This document shows, piece by piece, positions 33,865 through 45,093 of a DNA stretch of 64,000 nucleotides. The DNA is from Lingula anatina. Taxonomy: Eukaryota; Brachiopoda; Lingulata; Lingulida; Lingulidae. The stretch is from positions 334,554 to 398,553 of the forward strand of contig NW_019775058.1 of assembly GCF_001039355.2 (NCBI RefSeq). Direction: 5' to 3'. The position numbers were made by a program, and so were the translations under genes. The notes under the pieces were generated by a model. That model worked only from the letters and a program-made list of their open reading frames with translations, searched no databases and had not been told where the DNA came from. Position 1 is the stretch's first letter; each line of letters begins with the position of its first letter.

Positions 33865-35276
33865 TTATGCATAGCCCATGTTGTCAAAGTCTCCTGTTTC
33901 ATAAATATCGTTTTCAACAAACTCCACTTCATCATCATCATCAATAGACTGGGTATAGCCTCCATTTTGAAACTGCCCTGCAAGTTCATATGTACTGCTG
34001 CAATCCTGTCTTGAAACGGAAGATGTCTGGGCAGAAGGTTTGCTGACATATTCATACGGATTGTCTGGATAGCTTGCAGGGGTATTTTGTTGCTTCTTGC
34101 CTTTTTTGCTCTTTTTGGATTTGTCAGGCACGGCATATAGATCCTGTACATCAGAGGCCTGGTTTTCGGTATTAGAATTCTGTCTCATATTATTTGACTG
34201 ATCATACCGGTCTGCCATTGGACATTCTCCCTCGAGTTCGTACAGATTTGTGTCACCGTGAGTATTGGATGTTGTGTGCATTGTGTTGCTGAGCTTTCCG
34301 TTGCTTGATACATCGATATCTTCATTTGGGTTTGCCATACGTTTCCTGAAAAGAAAGGAAAAACGTTCCATTTACCAATCAATCCGTTCAAAGCAAAATC
34401 TATAAATAAATGCATCAATTGAATAAAAAAATATAGACCCTCCAAGTGAGAACAGTACCTATTATGAACCAGCTGGTTATAAAACGATGAACAGAATATC
34501 AATATTTAAGTAAAAACAAATCCAACAACCAACGAATTTATAGATCATGACGGATATACATACAACATTTTAAATGATACCATCAATGTGCATCAAATGC
34601 ATAAAAGGTTAAATATCAAAGAAAATGTGTTAATTATATGGTTATATGGTATTGGTGAGACCCAGGCCTATCATTAGCTTTTACAGAAATGAAATAAAAC
34701 AACTCGTTTTGATGACACTTACCGTCTACGTTTGACGAATACAACAACTATTACAACAAGTAATATCAGTACAATTGCTCCTGTAACGCCCACACCGACA
34801 CTGGCACCTATGTTAGAATCTGTGGACGCTGCTTGGGTACCAGCCCCAGGCAACACCGCTGAATGATAATAAGGAAATAAACAGGTTACCTTAAACCACT
34901 TTATATGTTTTTATGGATAACAGATAGCGTATTTTTATTTATGGGAAAATTAAGCCTTAATATTGTGCCTAAAAATAGGTGAACTACTTCACAAGTATTT
35001 TCTGACACCTCTGCATAGCATTTCACATGTATTCACGACTAACAAACTTCTTTAAAAAAGGATTCATAAATCAACCCCAATTCAGCCAGTTTTAGAATAC
35101 CTTTCCACCTTTGCACACAAAACCTGTATTAATGGTAAGTAGACGCCATTAGCTTTGTAACGTTACACAAAGCGAACAATATTTTAAAGAATACAAAATA
35201 AACGTACAGGATAACATACCCTACCCTTAGTTCTTATTCCAGTGTATTTTTTAACTAAAGAGCGGACAAAGCGCTT

Positions 35277-35312
<36 letters not shown>

Positions 35313-38300
35313 GACAAACACGTTGCCTTTATTCCGTTATCTTCTCAGGGTGCTCTGATTCTCAGGGTACTTGTACTTATACATTATAAATATTCATTAA
35401 AAACCCGCACCTGTACAACTAAGAGAATCCACCCCAAATCTACCGGTTGCATCGCACGTCAAAGTTACACTGGTATTACCATCCGGGAACTGAAATCCTT
35501 TCATGCATTTGAATTCAACTGAAGTCATGAAGAAAAGATTCGTATAATCAGAAGTTGTCACTGTATTGTTTAAATAAGGCAAAGTGCATGTTCTTTTTTT
35601 GCAGTCAGGTACAGGCGGTTCCAAAGTGTCTGTTCTGATGCATTGTGACGTAAACGACGCTTTGACGTCATATCCAGCAAAATGATATCCAGGAAAGCAA
35701 GAAAACGTCACATTCTGCTTGAAGGCATATGGTCCTTCTGCAAAATTCAAATTCAGTTTATTACCAGGAAAACCACACGAAATAGGAACACAGCTAGGTA
35801 AATTCTGGTCAAATGTTCCATCGGCTCGGCAAGTAAGGTTCTTTACTGTTGACGTATCGTTGAATTGGAAGCCCTCAGTGCATGTATATGTGACAGTTTG
35901 GCCCTCAAAGGTAACGGGACGCTGTGTAACTTGTCTCTGGCGATTGCCCAGATGGAGGAATTCACAGGTTCCTGGAAGTGGAGATTTTTTTTCAATTTCT
36001 TTATCTGCTCTAGTTTATTCAAATTCGTATAAGTTATAATACCGACAGAAGAATTACGGAAACAACCAAATAAAAGGTCAACCTGCAGCAGGGTGACGAT
36101 TTCATTTATAATTCTCAATTTATTCTTAGTTTTCTATCTCGCTGCCTTCTTTATTGCAGACTTACTGATACATGTTTTTCTCTCCCCTTCAAATTCTTCT
36201 CTAAGACTACATGTCAGTGTGAAGCTGGAACTGGAATCGCTGAATTGATACCCACTGTTGCAAGTGAAGGTAACAGTGTTGTTGAATCTGTAAACTTCAG
36301 TTGCCGGAGAGCGAACTGTGTTAGGAATAGTTGGGGCAGAACATTCCACGACTAAAAACATAGTGTATTTTTGTAAATAGTCGCGGCGACGTAAAGCTGA
36401 CGCTTGGTTGCATAAAAACTCTAAAGATTTCCATTAAAACTGTACCTAAAGGTAACGACACTCCAGCTCAGTCAAATAAATGTAGCCATACATATATTTT
36501 TGTATGTTGACCATTTCTTAGAGCATCACGAATAAATGGCTAATTATATTGATAACGAACCTAAAAGTTTTACCTTGCATCACATTTTTAATAAAAATGT
36601 AGCATAAGTTATTGTTTAGGTGCATATTCATGTAGGCTATAAAACAACTTATATGTACATCGTAACATGTTTGTTTCTTTGTGCAGGCAATCTCGGTCTT
36701 AGTTATAAAGTATGAAAAAAAAACAATGGAAAACAGTGTCAGACTTACAACTAAGACACTGGTAACCGGTACGTCCCAGGTTACACACACACTCCGCTGA
36801 AGATATCTGTGTCTGTGAGGTGTATGTTCTCACACACGTTCCTCCTGTAGAGCAGGGACAGTTGTAGGCGGGATTACCTGTAGGAAACAAACCAAACATT
36901 ATAGCTACTGCGCTGTTGATTCATACACAATATTTCTGATTGTGTAATTAGCCCATTCATGACGTTACTGGATATGTTCATGTAGGTATTTCATTACAGC
37001 CACCGCCGGTTATATCGTATATTATACGTTTTTAAGCACGAGTAATATTACTTTCTGAAAATTATGTGTAACTTATTATTCATCCCCATTACAAATCCAT
37101 CGATAAAATTATAAGTACAAAGCAAGGCATTTTGAAAAAACGTTATAACTAGTGCAAATGAATTCCTCAAATGGCATTTTACCAGTGCATCCCTTCATTC
37201 GATAGTGACGAGGACCATTTCTATAGTAAAGGGCACCGCACGACGACCGGTAATGGAAGTAACAGTTGCCATCCCAGTCCACTGCTTCACATGTCTCTGC
37301 TTCGTAACAGGCCTTCAAACAGTGGGATAATGGCTTGTAACTCATATACGTGCCACCATTGAGACCTCTATTTACATACGCATACAACACGTATTCTGGC
37401 ACTGAAATGAAATGATGTGCTTACATTTAATTTAGTGATTACGAGGTGTGCACAACACACTCTTTGAGTCAGATATCTACATGGAAAAAGTTCAATGAAG
37501 CCAAGCCGCATTCTTGTAATCACAATTTTAGTGCACCCTGGGTGTCGTGCAACCTCCACCCCCTCCCCCAGCCGCTCCTGTCATACATAATAACTGAGTA
37601 ATATAAAACTGCTGTATCCCGTAGTACGTAGGTAAATCAAGGGGCATTGAGTACTTGTATGTACAGGGTAAACCACTCACGATCAACTTTTAGCCACGAA
37701 ATGTTTGCTCAGCGCGGTCCGGTGGGAATATGTTTTCAATCTAAAACCCATGCCTCACAACCCAGCCCAGCATTTCAAAGTAAAGCTCTTCTTTTTCCGG
37801 TGCACGGAATACTTTTTAAAAATGCACTGTAAGGAACGGCTATATTCCCATTCGAATATAGAAATATATTTTGCTTTGATAACAAACATAAAGTATTTCA
37901 CATCGAAAACAGAGGATAAGAAAATATATAGAAAAAAGTGAGTTTTATTCAAAAGTAATCTGCAGTACTAATTCATATGCTGGTAGAAGGAAATACTCAC
38001 GTCTACATACTGGAGGTTCCTTGTCAAAAACATTATTTTTGTCAGTACATATAATGATAAGAGAACCGTATATATGGATATATGGTGCTAAACACCTGTA
38101 GGTAACACTTTGGTGACTGTTCACACGGGCAGCAGTTGGAGTTCGACTTGAATGAGGTACGTCTGGCACGGCACAACCTATAACAAAGGATTTGGTAAAT
38201 TGATTTTAATCTGTTTATTGACGGGGAAAACCTTTTGTAAATTTGGGGATCGCGACAGCTTCCTTGCAGGAACGTTAGGTGAAACGCTTCCCATTTCTTT

Positions 38301-38798
38301 GTACAAGTGACACTCGTCCCTATACTAACCCCAATACTCCAACTAACCCTAACCTGTACTATCATATGGGAGCCCGGACTTCCATTCCTGTTACGCTGGT
38401 TTCTAGTCTGACTCAACAAAGCAATCACGATGCAAAATTAGAACAATCTTTTGAACTTTTGAAATAAGTAAATGCATGCACTGCATGGTCCAGGATTTTG
38501 GTTAGATGTAAAAGGGGGTGGGAGCATGAATAAAAAGTATCTTGCTTACATTTGCTAAAAAAACATAAATCAGCAGAGAAGAATGGTTGTAGGGCACAGG
38601 ACAGAGAATGTGTTCCTCTTTTGTCCCATGTCGCGCTTTTTATTTATATTTATTGTTATTCATTGGGAGATTAGGGGATGGGGTGTACATGTACATCCTG
38701 CGTGAAAACTTGTTTCCCTTACCTGCGTCGCTTTCTTGCCATTCACGAAGTAAACAAAATATCAGAGATGATTTTAAAATGCTCGACAGCCCTTTCAT
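33865..38798 (-). CDS. Receptor A: sushi/PAN/EGF type I membrane receptor, tail type 1
   Basis: Exons (-): 38723-38798 signal peptide (MKGLSSILKSSLIFCLL); 38001-38177 CCP1; 37183-37401 PAN/Apple-like (six Cys); 36749-36877 EGF-like (NCPCSTGGTCVRTY...CVCNLG); 36166-36351 CCP2; 35411-35971 one exon with CCP3, CCP4 and CCP5; 34723-34858 stalk and TM (GVTGAIVLILLVVIVVVFVK); 33865-34345 tail. Sites are GT/AG, phases agree, and the total is 1965 nt (654 aa). The tail carries YELE, YAVP, YEYV, YELA and YETG plus a Lys-rich patch; YAVP is a pYxxP SH2-type site. Relative to paralogue C, a 9-base deletion creates TAA and removes the last tyrosine motif. Role inferred: surface recognition receptor signalling through phosphotyrosine. 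No named family was recognised. Confidence 0.85.
35281..35311. repeat. (CA)n microsatellite in receptor A intron
   Basis: About 15 CA units in the intron between the TM and CCP3-5 exons. Equivalent tracts occur in both C copies (60270-60306 and 61880-61916). Confidence 0.9.
38300..38405. repeat. Dispersed repeat, receptor A copy
   Basis: Copy of the 9417-9525 repeat (ACTAACCCCAATACTCCAAC, TCATATGGGAGCCCGGACTT). It lies in the intron between signal and CCP1 exons. The B counterpart is at 49195-49315. Confidence 0.5.
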
Positions 38799-41708
38799 TG
38801 TATCGTTGTCTTTGCCCTGAAATAAATGTTAATAAAAAGTATTTTGATATGGAAAACAAAGATCCATGCTTATATAATATCACCATAGAGGGTGACTCAT
38901 TATCAATTAGCAATGTCTTCTAAAATGAGGGTTACCGTAAATGTAATAAACAAAGCAATACTCGTTTCTAAAGAGAAAATGACTCTTCGTATGAGATCTA
39001 TATATCACAATATAAACATTGCAAACAAAAATCAAAGAAATATAATATATTCTGCTTTACCACAAAAACGGCAGTAATAGCTATCATTCTGATAACTGAG
39101 CCTGTCATCAGGCCACGTGATCTTCATAGATGGCTGAACAATCTTATAATCTCTTAAGAGATTATTATAAAAAACACATTTTTTTAGAAAAAAAAAAAAC
39201 AGAGACTAACTTTGAATGTAGAAATAGATTCATTAACCATTGGTAAGTAAAAGAAAATTATTTTTACTCCAAATTCATTTTTGGCCAAAACAAACAGTTA
39301 TTATCCCTTTAAGCATGTTACAAAAAAGCCAAACCACTTTATAAGAAACGGTGTCTATGTGCAGCCTTATCTTATGATACAATAAATAACATATATATAA
39401 ATGAATAAATAATAAATGGTATATAAACAATAAAATGAAAAATCAAACTCACTGACGTATGAACACTCAAAACAACCACTAACAATGAAAGCAAAAAATA
39501 AAAAAGCACGAAAAAAAAGTGTGGTCTAAAGGATACTGAAATAAAATTTTACGTGTGACTTCCTGTCTTCCTGTTGACGAGAGCATTTGTATGCAAAAAT
39601 GTGATAAGTTACATATGCGATAATGGAAGTTTTCTGCCATTTTTGGCGATATAATGGCTGGAAAATTTGCAAAGTTCAATTCATGGTAAAATGAAGGTCA
39701 AACGTTAAAATCAAGGTCACAGTAAGATTGTCAATGCATGACTTCTTATTCGAGTTCAGTAGTAACTATAGACAAATCTGTGTCAGTTTGGGGGATATAA
39801 GGGTAGTAAAATTGGTACCATGTAATTGCTAAACATCGAGCGTTGCGACGATACACTTTTTGAAATAGCGCAGCCCCTAAAGCATTTCGAAAACATATAT
39901 ACGGACACCTTCAGAGTTGCGTTTGACATGCTCTACAAAATACAGCAAACAAAAGGTCTCTAGCTTTAGCGGTTTCAGAATTAGAGTTTTCAGTTTCGGC
40001 TGTTTATTTCTTGAACATGCACAGATTGACCCAAAATAAGTTCGGTCACATACTTGTTTGGATACAATTTGCCTCTTCAGAGAAAAAAATGGATGTAATA
40101 TGATCAACACTGCAACCTGTATAGAGTGCTAACAGACAAACTTAAAAACGAACAGACTGGCTGACAGACAGACTGGCCGACAAAATGTCGAAAACGATAG
40201 TTTTTCACAAGAAACAAATTAAAAAAATAAGGTTTGAATAAATAATTAAATAACTTTAAAAATCACCCAGGCATTTTCCTCTTAGATCTTTGATAGAAGA
40301 AAATCTAAAATTTTAATTGAATCAACAAGGAAGCAAATAATCCCAGGCACTACAGCATGTTTTAGCACTACCGTAATACTACACGGCTGGCGTGATGCAA
40401 CTGATTAACACTGCTTGTTGAGTAAGTTCTGATAAGGTAGCACGCCTTTTTGTTATCTACTTTTTATCTACCTACTAGTACATGTACCCTCCTTATATGT
40501 GGTGTTCCGAAGGAGTGTCCGTCCTCTCTGGTCATTTGTTTTCAAACCCACCACTGCCAAATCAAAGACATTTAAGCGACTCACCTGTACCAGTATGTTT
40601 TAAGTAAGCCACAATTTGATAGCTTGTCTATTTCGTATAAGAGTCACCTAAACTCCATTGCCCTCCCCCTAAACAGTAGGAATTGAACTTGTGGGTAGGC
40701 TGATGAAAGAGAGTAAAAAAACAAACCCGTACCGTAAATACAATTTAGAACCTATATTTTAAATTGCACAGGTCCAGTCCTTATAATGCCTTATTTGAAA
40801 ACGGGTCCAAGATATAACGCTCACTGAAAAAAGGATTTTAAAATTTATAAACCTAGGTTGTACTGGTATCTCCACCCTGCCTCGTGTTATTAAGAAGTCT
40901 CACCAGAGAAGACCAATGTAATCGTTGTGTCGCCCTTCTGCCACAGGTAGGTTGGTGACAAACCGTAATGACGCGGTCTTCTTACGGTTCTAATTACATA
41001 CACTGTAGGCATTATAACGTCGGTAAAATTTGAGAGAAATACATGTACGGTTCAGGCTAAATAGAACATGTCACTTACCGTACAAAGCAATTTCACTTAC
41101 CTGCCTAGGAGCTCATACACTATCAAAGACACGATTCAATCCTGATCAATCTACATCAATTCTTTCTGGGCATCTTGCCTTTTTTGCTGCTTACACGTAC
41201 TAATTATAGCACACATGTAACAGGTATTATACTAACCCTAGATTTCCTACAGCCAAATTTCTCTCTGTTGAATGACCTTAAAAAGATAAGGCTTGTCAAA
41301 GTGTGGCGAGGCCTAGGTGCGTATCTGCAGAGTTTTGTGAACAAGGAAGTGACCCATTTTATATTTTACACGACGCACGGTGTAGCTCCGTGTTCACAAC
41401 AAAGCTGCTAAGGGGGAGAGGTAAACATGAATAACAATGGTACCCACTGTCCTGTAATATATGAAAATACCGCACTGTTGTTTGTTCAGATTGCAGAAGT
41501 TGATAATATAAAGTTACACTTGTAATGTAACAGATTAATGTTCTTTACAGGTACTTTTATTTGAGAGCACATACTGTCTTCACACTTTTCGTCACGTAAG
41601 CCGTCATTTCTTTTGTCTTAATTTGCACCTTCAAGGGATTTAAATATTGTATTAGCATGACGCCATCTCACATGCCGATGTTAATTTACAACAGACGTAT
41701 ATTTACCG

Positions 41709-41883
41709 TACCCTCTACCAGGGCGACTGATAGATTTTTACGGATATTCACAGATATGACTGTAGCTAGATAGATTGTCATTTTAAGCTCAAGTCAGTGA
41801 CTTCAGTTGAAAATGACAATCTATCTAGCTAGAGACATCTGTGAATATCCGTAAAAATCTTTCAGTCGCCCTGTTAGAGGGTA
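41709..41883. mobile_element. MITE with ~75-bp inverted repeats and 9-bp target duplication
   Basis: TACCCTCTACCAGGGCGACT and the rest of the left arm are mirrored by AGTCGCCCTGTTAGAGGGTA at the right; the arms nearly meet in the middle. TATTTACCG is present at 41700-41708 and 41884-41892. A 9-bp duplication with long arms is Mutator-like. Confidence 0.8.
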
Positions 41884-42904
41884 TATTTACCGCATGCGTA
41901 CACTGTACGTGGTGGATGTGAATCGAGCTGACATTGAAATAAAAAGCATGCGACATACTTCCGGATAGAAGTAACTGTGCGCGATATTGTTTGTGTGTGT
42001 GTGTGTGGGGGGGGGGGGGGGAATGACGATACTAACGTTTGTACTTCCCCAGAAAAATTATGTAACTGATCTAAAACGGTACAACAGTGTTTTTTTTAAG
42101 AATTTTAAAATCCCTCTACACCCCCCCCCCGTAAATATCCTCTGAAGTTTGCGACCTTCGAAAATGGTTCAACATGTTACATATGCCAACATATACATGT
42201 ATTTGGTAAAACAGCGATTTTAAGACCTTTTTCGACCCATTGCTTGATTTTCTTGCCTTGGAGGAATTCGAATGCCCAACAGAATAATGTTGGATTATAA
42301 TGCATCAAGGAAACTAACGGAGCAGAACCTGTGTGAGAAGTGCAAGAACTAAAAGTGGTGGAAGATATAAGATAATAGATGAAGGTGAATTGGTTCTATG
42401 AAAACTTGACAAAGAATGTGTATGATGTTAGCCACGTCATAAGCAGAATGTTTACAATATGTAACCCAAATATGGCAAAGAAAACTTTTTTTAAAGTATG
42501 TAACTTAATTATATTATTTGTCACTTTTAGATCGAACTCTATCCTTCATCGTCATATATTTGTGCCATCCAGCCTTCACTATCCACATGTATCACTCCGC
42601 GGCACAGTTTCATTAGTTTCCTGAATGTATCATTATTATATACATACCTAGGGATGTTATGTGACCGTGGCGATATGATGATCACTGAAGCCTGTCCATT
42701 TAGACAAGCTTCAGTGAAGATCGAGGGCAACCTCGCGCCGCTACCCAAAAATATCTCGCTTCACTCGACATTTCTGCGTAGCGTCTCTCGGAATACTCGG
42801 ATTTAACCTCGATGTAGTCTAAAATTCCACGACTACATCTTGGTTAAATCAGTCGAGGTCTCTTAAATGCTGGAAGTTAAAGACAGATTGATCATGAGAC
42901 CTTC

Positions 42905-43134
42905 TTGGCATCACGAGAATACTGACGTTGCTTGTGTTATATATCTACCAGTTGACAAATTTAAAATCTCTCACACTCTTAAAAAAATGCATAAACCTTT
43001 CACGTTTAACACTTATTATTTGGCATCAAGAGAATAGTGACGTTGCTTGCGTTATATACCTACCAGTAGACAAATTTCAAATCTCTCACACTCTTAAAAA
43101 ATTAGCATAAACATTTCACGTTTAACAATTATTA
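42905..43134. repeat. 115-bp unit in two tandem copies
   Basis: TTGGCATCA(C/A)GAGAATA starts units at 42905 and 43020. Both continue GACGTTGCTTG, ATCTCTCACACTCTTAAAAA and TTTCACGTTTAACA. Non-coding. Confidence 0.8.
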
Positions 43135-43289
43135 TTTATAATTTTATTACATTATCATATGGATATGGTTTGAAAACGGGATTTAGTTTACATTTAAGCC
43201 ACACGTGCGTACAGATTATTTGTAAATCTATAACTTTTTAACGAGGGTTGTGTTATTTACCTTTTGTTTTTAAGCTGTTCATTCTTCCT

Positions 43290-43810
43290 CTTTATCAGAT
43301 ATATCGGTAAAAATCAAATATTTCCCCCTTTGAACTTGTAATTACATGTAGCATGCTCCATGCTCTGAAACTAGCACACGTATATTCCGAAACCGCCTCG
43401 TAGTAAAAAATGTCACCAAAACGTAGAATTATTACTCCTGTGGCCTTGAAATAAACATCCGTTTGATTGTGACTATATTCCGTAACCGCCTCGTCGTCAG
43501 AAAGAACAATAAAAACTAGAATTATTACTCCCGGGAACTTGAAATAAACATCCGTTTGTTTTTGACTACTGTATATTCCGTAACCGCCTCGTCGTCAGAA
43601 ATAACTATAAAAACTAGAATTATTACTCCCGTGAACTTGTAATAAACATCCGTTTGATTTTGACTATATTCCGAAACTGTTGTTGTCAGAAATATCACCA
43701 AAAAATAAATATCTTTCTCCTTTGCACTTGTGAAAAATTAGTTTGACTATATTCCGGTCTGACGCTCCTTGTTTATCAGAAATGTCACTTCAAAGTAGAG
43801 GTTTTGCCTT
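43290..43810. repeat. ~100-bp minisatellite, four to five copies
   Basis: Units read TATTCCG-AACCGCCTCGTCG, TCAGAAA, AACTAGAATTATTACTCC, then ACTTG-AATAAACATCCGTTTG. The central copies are well conserved and the outer ones decayed. Confidence 0.75.
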
Positions 43811-44104
43811 GGGACCTTTTTTCTGCAGCAGGTCCAGCTAGGTGTGGCTCAGCTGAGACGCGCATGGTCAATGTCGACGATTGATTAAATACTTTTCACG
43901 CCAGTTGAACGTCCATGCCAAGTATTTAGCAAAAATTGACCAAATTGGTCAGACATTACGTAAGAATTTTGGGAGAGGTGACCAGCGCACGTGGACGAGT
44001 TTATTTCATATAACATCCCTAGAGCGTGATATAGGGTCACTTTATTCGGTTTGGGGGGTGTTTTAGGATGAAATGACTGGATTTTTTCTCGGTATGTATG
44101 TCAA

Positions 44105-44203
44105 ATAATACACTGTCCCCCTCTCGCAATATATATGCCATGAACACCTCTCGCTAACGCTCGAGGTGTTATAGCATATATCGCTCGGGTGACAGTGTAT
44201 TAT
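44105..44203. mobile_element. Hairpin-type MITE
   Basis: AATAATACACTGTC...CTCGCAATATATATGCCATG, then AACACCTC, is followed by its near reverse complement ending GACAGTGTATTAT. The two arms are separated by only about ten bases. Confidence 0.6.
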
Positions 44204-45093
44204 CTCACACATATCACTATTCTGTTGAAAATGTTCTACTCAACGAGAACTAAAAATGTTCTTGGAGATGGGGACATTGGATATTTCAATGGCAACTTCA
44301 TGGGCTCAGTTCATGATAGCGATTGTTTCTCCGGCTTTATTCACGAAGAAAATGATATATCACTCATCTTTTTATAATCTAAATAAATGTATGTTAGCAT
44401 ATGCTTGGAATATTGCAAAAGCCGCTAAAATGTGGGTTTATCATAGGCATAACTGCTCTATTTTGATAATAAACTCCAAAATAAGAAAATAACCATCTTG
44501 ATTATACAGAACCGGTAGGTGATTTATATTATAAATGTATGTGCAATAGACAGCAAGAATGACAATATAAATCTCTATAATAAGTGAACTACTGCCATTA
44601 CTTCAGATGTGAAGATTAAATATTGCGATATTTTACTGGCATACAGTATAGTACAATAAAGCCGAAGAATATATTATGCATGATATAAACTCAAAGCAAA
44701 ACACGAACTGTTCATAAAATGAAACATTTCACAATAATGAACCACAAATAATATTACAACTGGGTATACGGGTATCAGAATTTTAAAAAAGATTTGCGAT
44801 TCCTATGTTCCACGAGCACAATTTCATTGTCAGTAGAAGAAGAAATACAAAAAATAAAGAGATTTTGCCTTCCATTATATTCACATAGGTTAAGGTTAGC
44901 GTGGTGTAAGTGGGTCAAATTTTCGGACAGGGCTATCCTGTACACGTTGGATCAGAACTAGGTACTTTGGGCACATGGGCACATAACACCTGTTTTCTCT
45001 ACATGTCCTGTGTTATGCCATACATTCTGCAAAAATGAAGTATTATACGACACAGTCTAGTCTAGTACCATTAGGCACATAAGCTTAAATGAG

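Larger units (their letters stand above)
38799..45093. other. Spacer upstream of receptor A, downstream of receptor B
   Basis: No gene. About 40790-41410 aligns with 50330-51350 upstream of B, so the A/B duplication reaches well beyond the 5' exon. It also holds the MITE at 41709-41883, G- and C-runs near 42007-42021 and 42120-42130, a 20-bp stem at 42801-42850, tandem repeats at 42905-43134 and 43290-43810, and a hairpin at 44105-44203. Confidence 0.5.

Noticed and set aside
35744-35770. A 27-base GT...AG segment inside the CCP3-5 exon of A (GTAATAAACTG...TTTTGCAG on the gene strand)
   Set aside because: It is too short for a spliceosomal intron, keeps the reading frame, and encodes residues (NKLNLNF) conserved in A, B and C.
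37171-37362. Plus-strand frames across the receptor A, B and C exons
   Set aside because: These are shadows of the real minus-strand exons, which have consistent splice sites, phase and domain cysteines.
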